In this document: one piece after another, positions 44,869 to 52,404 of the stretch | Layout: each line of letters starts with the position of its first letter | Numbering within the stretch: position 1 is the stretch's first letter | Source: Azospirillum lipoferum | GTDB taxonomy: Bacteria; Pseudomonadota; Alphaproteobacteria; Azospirillales; Azospirillaceae | Assembly (NCBI RefSeq): GCF_024170005.1 | Contig: NZ_JALJXJ010000024.1 | Location: forward strand, 1 to 64,000 | Direction: 5' to 3' | DNA: 64,000 nt | The notes under the pieces: generated by a model | What the model was told of the DNA's origin: nothing | The model's database searches: none | The model's input: only the letters and a program-made list of their open reading frames with translations | Made by a program: the position numbers and the translations under genes

Positions 44869-45965
44869 AGGAACACCGCCGCCTTGTCGGCCCCGCGGGC
44901 CAGATAGGCATCGATCTGGTCACGGGTGAGGGTGCCGGCGTCGGCCCCGCCAGCCTGTGCCCGATACCAGGCCACCGTCTGCTCCAGCGTCTCGTTCAGG
45001 TCGAACAGCGGCTCCCAACCCAGGGACACGCGGGCCTTGGTCGCATCCAGCCGCAGGACGGTGTCCTCGTGCGGATGGTCCGCCTGCTCGACCTCCACCC
45101 GGCCATCACCCCACAGGGCAGCCAGCCGGTCGGCCATCCAGCCCACCGGGCGTTCCCCGCTGGGAAGCGGTGCGAAGTTCCAGGCATCGGCATGGGCGGC
45201 GCCGTCCTGCCACAGCCGCATCGCCAGCCGGAGATAGCCTTCCAGCGGCTCCAGCACATGCTGCCAGGGACGGACCGCGCCGGGATAGCGCAGCCGCAGC
45301 GTGTCGCCACGGGTGAAGGCGCGGATGGCGTCGGGAACCAGCCGGTCGGGGGCCCAGTCGCCACCGCCGATCACGTTGCCGGCACGGGCGGTGGCGATGC
45401 CGACGCCATGCTGGCCATGGCGTTCGGGCGGGAAGAAGGAATGGCGGAAGGAGGCGGTCAGGATCTCTGTGCAGGCCTTGCTGCTGCTGTAGAGATCGTT
45501 GCCGCCGAGCGGGTCGTTCTCGCGGTATCCCCAGACCCAGCCGCGGTTCAGGTAGCATTTGTCGGTGGTCACGACCACGATGGACCGCACCGAGGGAACC
45601 CGGCGCGCCCCTTCCAGCAGGTTCAGCGTGCCCATGACGTTGGTGGCGTAGGTGCCGGCCGGATCCGTGTAGGCCAGCCGGACGATCGGCTGGGCCGCCA
45701 GATGCAGGACGATTTCCGGCTGGCAGTCGGCGATGGCGCGCGCAAGGGAGGAGGCGTCCAGGATATCGCCGATGATGGAGGTCATGCCGTCAGCGACACC
45801 GGCCAGTTCGAACAGGCTGGGGGTGGTGTGGGGCGGCAGGGAATAGCCGGTGACCTCCGCACCCAGCCGGCGCAGCATCAGCGACAGCCAGGCTCCCTTG
45901 AACCCGGTGTGGCCGGTCAGAAAGACCCGCCGGCCCCGCCAGAAATCGTGCGCGTGCAGGGTCAC
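44865..45965 (-). CDS. rfbG: CDP-glucose 4,6-dehydratase
   Basis: 366 residues, the usual length. Rossmann motif GHTGFKGAW near the N-terminus (typical of RfbG/DdhB, where RmlB has GGAGFIG), VLHLAAQPIVRLAYTDP, VVVTTDKCYLN, and the catalytic YSSSK. The enzyme converts CDP-D-glucose to CDP-4-keto-6-deoxyglucose. It overlaps its neighbours on both sides by 4 bp (ATGA), so the four genes from 48036 down to 44320 form one translationally coupled operon. Confidence 0.93.
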   Translation of the reverse strand: MTLHAHDFWRGRRVFLTGHTGFKGAWLSLMLRRLGAEVTGYSLPPHTTPSLFELAGVADGMTSIIGDILDASSLARAIADCQPEIVLHLAAQPIVRLAYTDPAGTYATNVMGTLNLLEGARRVPSVRSIVVVTTDKCYLNRGWVWGYRENDPLGGNDLYSSSKACTEILTASFRHSFFPPERHGQHGVGIATARAGNVIGGGDWAPDRLVPDAIRAFTRGDTLRLRYPGAVRPWQHVLEPLEGYLRLAMRLWQDGAAHADAWNFAPLPSGERPVGWMADRLAALWGDGRVEVEQADHPHEDTVLRLDATKARVSLGWEPLFDLNETLEQTVAWYRAQAGGADAGTLTRDQIDAYLARGADKAAVFL

Positions 45966-46732
45966 GGCCAGACCTTCCAGGGGGCATTGCCCTTCGCCCA
46001 GAGATCCTCCAGGAAGCGTTTGTCGTTGATGGTGTCCATCGGCCTCCAGAAGCCCTTGTGCCTATAGGCGGCCAGCTGCTCCGCGGCGGCCAGCCGCTCC
46101 AGCGGATCCTGTTCCCAGACAGTGGCGTCGTCCGTGATATAGTCCAGGCAGGCCGGCTCCAGCACGAAGAAGCCGCCGTTCACATAGGCGTTCTTGTTGT
46201 CGATCTTTTCGGAGAATCTGCCCACACGGTCATCCGTCAGTTCAAGCGCGCCGAAACGGCCCGGCGGCTCCACCGCCGTCACCGTGGCCAAACGCTTCTG
46301 CTCGTGGTGGAAGGCGATCGCCTTCTGGACATCGACATCGGCGACGCCGTCGCCATAGGTCAGGCAGAAGGTCTCGTTGTCGAGGTAGGGGGCGATGCGC
46401 TTGACGCGGCCGCCCGTCATCGTCGCATCCCCGGTGTCGATCAGCGTCACGCGCCAGTCGTCGTGCGACTTGTCGTGATAGCTGATGGCACCGTTCCCGA
46501 TGTCGATCGTGAAGTCCGACAGGGTGCTGCGCATTTCCAGGAAGAACTGCTTGATGACCTCGCCCTTGTAGCCCAGGCAGACGACGAAGTCGTTGATGCC
46601 GTGATGGCTGTAGATCTTCATGATGTGCCAGAGGATCGGCATCCGGCCGATGCGCACCATCGGCTTGGGAACGCGGTCCGTCTCCTCGCTGAGACGCGAT
46701 CCAAGTCCGCCAGCAAGAATGACCGCCTTCAT
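45962..46732 (-). CDS. rfbF: Glucose-1-phosphate cytidylyltransferase
   Basis: 256 residues, matching RfbF/DdhA. It opens with the nucleotidyltransferase signature KAVILAGGLGSRLSEET and PKPMVRIG, then LTYGDGVADVD containing the metal-binding Asp, and AYVNGGFFVLEP. It makes CDP-glucose from CTP and glucose 1-phosphate, the entry step to CDP-6-deoxyhexoses and 3,6-dideoxyhexoses. It overlaps rfbH and rfbG by 4 bp each. Confidence 0.94.
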   Translation of the reverse strand: MKAVILAGGLGSRLSEETDRVPKPMVRIGRMPILWHIMKIYSHHGINDFVVCLGYKGEVIKQFFLEMRSTLSDFTIDIGNGAISYHDKSHDDWRVTLIDTGDATMTGGRVKRIAPYLDNETFCLTYGDGVADVDVQKAIAFHHEQKRLATVTAVEPPGRFGALELTDDRVGRFSEKIDNKNAYVNGGFFVLEPACLDYITDDATVWEQDPLERLAAAEQLAAYRHKGFWRPMDTINDKRFLEDLWAKGNAPWKVWP

Positions 46733-48036
46733 CGCAGTTCCTCCGTAACGATGCCCTTCAGGGTGTCGAGCACATAGGACAGGTGCCGTTCGGTCAGGCC
46801 CGGCCAGACGCCCAGCCAGAAGGAGCGGCGCATGATGGTGTCGGTGTTCGTGAGGTCGCCGACCTTGCGGTAGTCCACGCCACGGAAGGCCGGCTGGCAG
46901 GTCAGGTTGCCGCCGAACAGCAGGCGGGTGCCGATCCTGCGCTCCTCCAGCCGGCGGACCAGGACGCCGCGGTCGAGGGACACGTCGTCGCGCACCGTCA
47001 GCAGGAAGCCGAACCAGCTCGGCTCCGCCCCCGGAATGGCCTCGGGCAGAACGAAAAAACGGTCGAGTCCCAGGGCGATCATGCCGTCACGCAGGAAGCG
47101 GAAATTCTCCCGCCGGCGGGCGACAAAGCCGTCCAGCTTGTCCAGCTGGCTCAACCCGATGGCGGCCTGCATGTCCGTCATCTTCACGTTGTAGCCGAGA
47201 TGGGAGTAGACGTATTTGTGATCATAGCCCGGCGGCAGCCCGTCGAAGGACCAGTCGAACCGGCGGCCGCAGGTGTTGTCGCGGCCCGGTGGGCACCAGC
47301 AGTCGCGCCCCCAGTCGCGGAAGGAGTTCACCAGCCGCTCGTAGGCCTTGCGGTTGCTGAAGACGGCGCCGCCTTCGCCCGTGGTGATGTGGTGGGCCGG
47401 ATAGAAGCTGAGGGTGGCCAGCGTTCCGAAGGTGCCGACCCCCTTGCCGTTCAGGGTGGCGCCGAAGGCGTCGCAGCAGTCCTCCACCAGGAACAGGTTG
47501 TGGCGTTCGGCGATGTCGGCGAGCGCCGCGGCGTCAAACGGGTTGCCCAGCGTGTGGGCGACGACGATGGCCCGCGTCTTGTCGGTCAGCGCCGCCTCGA
47601 CCCGGTCGGGCGTGATGTTGGCGGTGGCCAGATCGACGTCGACGAACACCGGCACGCAGCCGTTCTGGACGATCGGGGCGACGGTGGTGGGGAAACCGGC
47701 CGCCACGGTGATGACCTCGCTGCCCGGCGCCAGCCGCCGCTCTCCCAGCGACGGGGAGGTGAGGGCGCTCACCGCCACCAGGTTGGAGGCGGAGCCGGAA
47801 CAGGTGAGGCTGGCGTACTTCACCCCGAAACGTTCGGCCAGCCGCTTGCGGAAGCCGTCGGCGAAGCGACCCTCGGTCAGCCACATGTCCAGGGACGCAT
47901 CGATCAGATGCCGCAGGTCGTCAGCGTCCACCACCTTGCCGGTGACGGGCACATAGCTTTCCCCCGGAACGAAGGCGGGCTTCGCCTGGTCTTCCCACCA
48001 GCGTCCCGCAGCGTCGAGGAGGTCCTGTCTATCCAT
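46729..48036 (-). CDS. rfbH: CDP-4-keto-6-deoxyglucose 3-dehydrase (E1)
   Basis: 435 residues. A PMP/PLP-dependent enzyme of the DegT/aminotransferase fold in which the usual Lys is a His: SFYPAHHITTGEGG, as in RfbH/DdhC. The iron-sulfur ligands follow the E1 spacing exactly: Cys of EDCCDAFG, then 57 residues, Cys, one residue, Cys (DCWC), seven residues, Cys (DNTC). It removes the C3 hydroxyl of CDP-4-keto-6-deoxyglucose together with an E3 reductase (DdhD), which is not encoded in the window. It is the first gene of the rfbH-rfbF-rfbG-epimerase operon. All catalytic and cluster residues appear intact. Confidence 0.95.
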   Translation of the reverse strand: MDRQDLLDAAGRWWEDQAKPAFVPGESYVPVTGKVVDADDLRHLIDASLDMWLTEGRFADGFRKRLAERFGVKYASLTCSGSASNLVAVSALTSPSLGERRLAPGSEVITVAAGFPTTVAPIVQNGCVPVFVDVDLATANITPDRVEAALTDKTRAIVVAHTLGNPFDAAALADIAERHNLFLVEDCCDAFGATLNGKGVGTFGTLATLSFYPAHHITTGEGGAVFSNRKAYERLVNSFRDWGRDCWCPPGRDNTCGRRFDWSFDGLPPGYDHKYVYSHLGYNVKMTDMQAAIGLSQLDKLDGFVARRRENFRFLRDGMIALGLDRFFVLPEAIPGAEPSWFGFLLTVRDDVSLDRGVLVRRLEERRIGTRLLFGGNLTCQPAFRGVDYRKVGDLTNTDTIMRRSFWLGVWPGLTERHLSYVLDTLKGIVTEELR

Positions 48037-48150
48037 GCGGCATTCCTTGCCTGAAAAAATGAGCCGAACAGCGGCTGTGATTTGTGCGCTGCCCCGCCAG
48101 TGCAGGCAGAAGGCGCCTGTCCGGGCGGGGACTGGGAATGGAACGAGCGA

Positions 48151-49764
48151 TCAGCGCTCGAAATAAATTGAATAGGTCCGGCCGTTGATGTTCGGATCCG
48201 AGTTGTCGCTGGCCGAGAAGAGGAGGTGGTTGTTCCAGTGGGAATACCGCCCGCCACCGATGGTCCGGATATCATGATGCGAGCTGTGCGGCTGGCCGAT
48301 CGGCCGGCCGTTCTCCAGCAGGCGGAGCGGCGACCGGGGCCCCGTTCCGATGCCGTCCGCATAACGCGCGAGTTCCGGAATGTAGCAGGCGTAGGCGAGT
48401 GTCTCGACCTGATCAGGCGAGAAGGGTGCGTCGAGAACCTGATAGCAGACCCCTTGCTCGATCTCCGGCCTCGTCTCGGCTACGGCACGGATCAGGGCGG
48501 TCTCCGGATTGACAGTGACGCCCGTCAGTTCCATCAATCGCGCGACGAAGGGCAGGAAGCTTTCCAGCGGGACCTCGAAGGAACACTGGTCGCGATTGGC
48601 CGCCTCCACCTCCCGAGTCGGGTCCTTTCGGATTAATTCGGGCACATGGTGCATGACATAGCGCTTCCCCGTGACCCCCGCGACATGGACGAAGGCGGAG
48701 AAAAGCACATTACCCGTCCCAATCTCGCAGATGATGCAGCCTTCCGGCGCATAGGCAGCGTTCAGGATTGCAGCACCGGTCTGGCAAATCAGGATCTTGG
48801 CTTGACCGAAGAACTTCACTTCATCGGCGAAACCAAAATTATCGGGTACGAGGCACTCGAAGCCGTAACTCTGCAGACCGGCGGCGAGAGCTTCTTCGTT
48901 AAGCATGTAACGTCCGGCGCCGCCACCCTTGCGCATCAGGAAAATGTATTCGGGCTGGCGGATTTGAACTGAGTTATCGCGGGCTACCCGCTGCGCGATC
49001 TCCGACGTCATCGTGTTGAAGAGCGGCGGCGGCTGGTTGGTGCCGAGTGTGAACATCCGGCTCGAATAGATCAGGTCGCGGCAGAAGACGATCGGTTCGA
49101 GCGTACCACGCAGTCGGCCGCCCATCCCCAGCACCGCCAGACTGTCATGGATCCAGCCCCGGTTGCGGTACCGACGGGGTTCGTTCTTGGTGGTAGGCAT
49201 CAGGAACTTGACGTCCTTCTCCAGAATCCAGTCGCGGATCCCGTAGGCGGACAGCAGGCTGTCGAGATGCCAGTGGCCGTAATTGTCCTGAACGGTGTTG
49301 ACGAGCATGACCGTATCTTCGATCACTTCCGCGCGATCGCAGATTTCCGGATCGAAGACCAACCCTTCGTCAGTCTTCGTAATATTCGGTAGAAAACGGG
49401 CCAGATAATCAAAGTTCTTATCCTGGTCACCGTAACAGACACTGTTCAAAGATTCTTTCAAAAAGACACCCGGCGCCAGCATGATCGCGCTGCGGTTCGG
49501 GAAAACGAAAACATTCTTCAGCCGGATGAAAAACAACTCTGAACTGAGATAGGATTTTCCGTTTCTGGCCCATTGGGCCGCCGGGGCATCCCTATCCGGA
49601 AAGTAATCTTCCAGAAAATAACCGTTCTTGAAGCTGACCGGCTCCGGCTTCAGGAAGTCAAAACGTCTATTTTCATCGGACTTTGAAAAAAAACCATCTA
49701 CTGACACATTTTCCAGTCCAAGTTCATTGAGCGGCGTCGCATGAACCGGAAGGGTTTTACTCAT
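48151..49764 (-). CDS. GT61-like glycosyltransferase with C-terminal GRYSHW domain
   Basis: 537 residues. The main part (about 80-430) matches GT61 (DUF563-type) glycosyltransferases: NTVQDNYGHWHLDSL, EYIFLMRKGGGAGRYMLNEE split by a loop, ECLVPDNFGFADEVKFF, and GAAILNAAYAPEGCIICEIG. The last ~97 residues (441-537) are the recurrent domain: RLLENGRPIGQPHSSHHDIR, GRYSHW, SDNSDPNINGRTY, ending only five residues before the C-terminus. In three of the other four carriers the domain lies before the catalytic part, so its attachment is flexible. The 5' part of the gene is A+T-richer than its end. Confidence 0.82.
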   Translation of the reverse strand: MSKTLPVHATPLNELGLENVSVDGFFSKSDENRRFDFLKPEPVSFKNGYFLEDYFPDRDAPAAQWARNGKSYLSSELFFIRLKNVFVFPNRSAIMLAPGVFLKESLNSVCYGDQDKNFDYLARFLPNITKTDEGLVFDPEICDRAEVIEDTVMLVNTVQDNYGHWHLDSLLSAYGIRDWILEKDVKFLMPTTKNEPRRYRNRGWIHDSLAVLGMGGRLRGTLEPIVFCRDLIYSSRMFTLGTNQPPPLFNTMTSEIAQRVARDNSVQIRQPEYIFLMRKGGGAGRYMLNEEALAAGLQSYGFECLVPDNFGFADEVKFFGQAKILICQTGAAILNAAYAPEGCIICEIGTGNVLFSAFVHVAGVTGKRYVMHHVPELIRKDPTREVEAANRDQCSFEVPLESFLPFVARLMELTGVTVNPETALIRAVAETRPEIEQGVCYQVLDAPFSPDQVETLAYACYIPELARYADGIGTGPRSPLRLLENGRPIGQPHSSHHDIRTIGGGRYSHWNNHLLFSASDNSDPNINGRTYSIYFER

Positions 49765-50199
49765 TTCTAATGACTCCGATAAAAAATATTCCTGCCTTCG
49801 TTTTTCAATTAATGTGAAAATCGATGGCTTAGACTGACTTTCGCCTTCGGCAGGAAGACCATAGCGATTTTGCGTTAAATCATCAAGATTAATTCCAAAC
49901 TCATATGCCTTCTCTCAAGATTGTCCCAAGTTGGAATTGAGGAAAGCGACACGTTGCCTCGGGCACCGATTCGCTTGCATCACGAACCGAAGCTTCCTCC
50001 CCCTGACGGCACAATGTCGGATGACGGGCACCACCGCTTTGATTAGAGTTGTAACTTCCAGGAGGTCGCGCGGGCGCCCAAATGGAATATCGCAGGCGGC
50101 TGCACCGTAGAGGACCAATAAAATTCAACTTCTATTTGAAAGAAGGACAAGCCTTTCAATGGATCAGCAAACCTGGAGGAAGATTGTCAGGAATATATT
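49765..50199. other. 435-bp A+T-rich divergent intergenic region
   Basis: Separates two divergent genes that both carry the GRYSHW domain. No gene is supported: short frames on the minus strand (about 49901-50128) lack any family content. It has several TTGAAA-like hexamers but no well-spaced promoter pair I would defend. AGGA at about 50189-50192 is the ribosome site for the gene at 50200. Confidence 0.5.
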
Positions 50200-52344
50200 A
50201 TGTTAAATTCTATCATCATTCCGTCTTCCATCTCGCACGAGTCCGGATTGGCATATGAAGTTCAACTGAACTCTGACCTGATTTCGGACGACAGCCTCTT
50301 TCCACGCCGCAGCCGTCTGATACTGCTTGAAAACCAAACGATTCTCGGACCGCGCCACTGCCTTCACCAGGAGATCCGGGAGCAAGGGGGCGGACGCTAC
50401 TCCCATTGGAGCGGGCGCCTGCTGTTCAGCAGCAGCGACGGCTCCGACCCGAGGCAGAACGGCCGCACCTACCAGTATCTGGTTCTGGAAAATGACGAGA
50501 CCTCGGCTTCGTTCGTGCTTGGCGTCGTCCGGCGAGGTCTTGCAATCCAGCATAATTTCGCGGAATTCCAGCCTGGGGGAATGCACAACCCGGACGATCA
50601 GCAGATCATCCAGGCGATTGCCTTCCTGCTCACCCTCCCGGCCCGCCAGCATCTGCTGCGCGGGGATCAGCGGCGAACCCGACAGCGGTCATCCCCGTCT
50701 TCTCCCGACCACCGCAGTTGGATGGGGATGGTGACGGCGGAAGAGCCGGGCCTGCCCATCGCCATCGCCGAGCCGGAACCCCGCCTGCGCACTATCCGGT
50801 TGCGCAACCCGTCTATGCACACGGCGACGATCACCGGCTTCCGCTCCGGCGGCTGGACCACTCCCTGGACGCGCAGCCAGCTGCTGGAAAGCATCGGCGC
50901 GACCGGGCTGTCCCAACGTCAGGCCGCCTTCGCGGTCTGGCAGTATATCGCCCGTTCGGGCGTACGCGGATCGCCGAGCATCGGACAGAAGCACCGGCGG
51001 GACCCGATCCCGTTCCTGTGCCTTTATGGCGGGGACTGCAACGACTTCGCAACGGTCTATTGCACCATCGCCCACGCCTGCGGGCTGGAGGCGCGGGTCG
51101 CCGTCTATGACGGGCATGGCGCGCCGGAGGTCCGGATCGACGGCCGGTGGGTCATCCTCGATCCGAATCTGGTAACCTTCACGCGCGATCAGCGTACCGG
51201 CCTGCTGGACGGCGCCAACAGCATCACTAGGGAACGGCTGGAGGAAAGCCGCTATGGCTATCCCGTCGCCACCTTGGACAATGCCGACACCCCGCTGCTG
51301 TCCCACCAGTGGAAGCACTACAACGCCATCTTCGCGACCCGGAGCTTCTCCCTGGCGCCTCCCGAGGAAGCGGCGTGGCACGAGCTGTCCCTGTCCCTGG
51401 CGCCCGGCGACGATCTCAGCTTCCATGCCGATCTGGACGGCATGGCGCCTCCCTTCTTCTGCAATGGCGAAACCCTGAACGCGCCGTCGCAGGCCAGTTA
51501 CCGGCTGATCCGGCGGATGGCGAAGGAGGCGGGCGCCCCGCTCGACCTGACGGTGGCGGTGCCGTTCCCGATCCTGGACGCCATGCTGGAAGTCTCCGCC
51601 TTCTCGGATTCCGAATGGCCCGAGACCTTCAGGATCGGGCTGTCCGCGTCCGGGCAGGAGATCGGCTCGCTGGTCATCGAAGAGCGCCACTTCATCGGCC
51701 GCAATCACTTTGAGGTCCCGCTTGGAGAAGCCGTCGCTCCAGGCCGCGCGCGCGAACCCTTCATGGATTTGCAGGTCGTCCTGCCGCAGTTCCTGGGCCC
51801 GCTCGCCGTCGAGGCAAAGCTGACGGTCATCGGCTCCGTCCTGGCCGCGGCGCTTCCCCAGCTTTGCCATGGGGACAGCACGATCGAGGTTCTCGGCGAA
51901 TTCGAGACGCTGGAGCTGACGGTCGAAGGCTCGGAAAGGGCCATCGACTGCGAGCCGGTGCCGGCACCGACCCTGCATCCGCCGGTGATCCGGCAGCCCG
52001 GCGACGAGCCCGGACAGGACGGCAGCGTTGAACTGAGCTGGGAGGGCGATCCGCTCTTCGCCTATGAAGTCATGCTCTGCTGTGACGAGCATTTCATCGA
52101 GCCGATCCTGCCCCAATACATGCGCATCGTCGACAAGGCCAGCCTGACGGTGCCGCTGCGACACCTGTCTGGGGTTCCCGACATCTTCTGGCGAGTCCGG
52201 GCGGTGACAGGGCCATATGCCTATGGGCCGCCCGCGTCAATGCGCCTCGATCTTCCCACGGATCTCGTCGTTGCGCCGGCGCCGCCGGTTCCCGAGCAAC
52301 AATTCGTCTGCGGCATCCGCGAGGAATTCAGGCTTCCAGACTGA
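50200..52344 (+). CDS. Transglutaminase-like protein with N-terminal GRYSHW domain
   Basis: 714 residues. Residues 4-97 are the recurrent domain (LILLENQTILGPRHCLHQEI, GRYSHW, SDGSDPRQNGRTY). Residues about 220-340 are a transglutaminase/protease-like core with a full candidate triad: Cys280 in GGDCNDFATVY, His306 in GHGAPEVRIDG and Asp321 in WVILDPN. The remaining ~370 residues are beta-rich, with a fibronectin-like segment near the end (FAYEVMLCCDEHF, IFWRVRAVTGPYAYG). No signal peptide is seen. The core could cleave or cross-link a peptide or amide; the substrate is unknown. It is divergent from the GT61-like gene and convergent with the radical SAM gene. Confidence 0.75.
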   Translation: MLNSIIIPSSISHESGLAYEVQLNSDLISDDSLFPRRSRLILLENQTILGPRHCLHQEIREQGGGRYSHWSGRLLFSSSDGSDPRQNGRTYQYLVLENDETSASFVLGVVRRGLAIQHNFAEFQPGGMHNPDDQQIIQAIAFLLTLPARQHLLRGDQRRTRQRSSPSSPDHRSWMGMVTAEEPGLPIAIAEPEPRLRTIRLRNPSMHTATITGFRSGGWTTPWTRSQLLESIGATGLSQRQAAFAVWQYIARSGVRGSPSIGQKHRRDPIPFLCLYGGDCNDFATVYCTIAHACGLEARVAVYDGHGAPEVRIDGRWVILDPNLVTFTRDQRTGLLDGANSITRERLEESRYGYPVATLDNADTPLLSHQWKHYNAIFATRSFSLAPPEEAAWHELSLSLAPGDDLSFHADLDGMAPPFFCNGETLNAPSQASYRLIRRMAKEAGAPLDLTVAVPFPILDAMLEVSAFSDSEWPETFRIGLSASGQEIGSLVIEERHFIGRNHFEVPLGEAVAPGRAREPFMDLQVVLPQFLGPLAVEAKLTVIGSVLAAALPQLCHGDSTIEVLGEFETLELTVEGSERAIDCEPVPAPTLHPPVIRQPGDEPGQDGSVELSWEGDPLFAYEVMLCCDEHFIEPILPQYMRIVDKASLTVPLRHLSGVPDIFWRVRAVTGPYAYGPPASMRLDLPTDLVVAPAPPVPEQQFVCGIREEFRLPD

Positions 52345-52404
52345 CCCGCCCCGGCCTTCACGGCCCGGAGCGGGGACAGTCCTGTCGGCGGGGAACGTCC
52401 GGTA

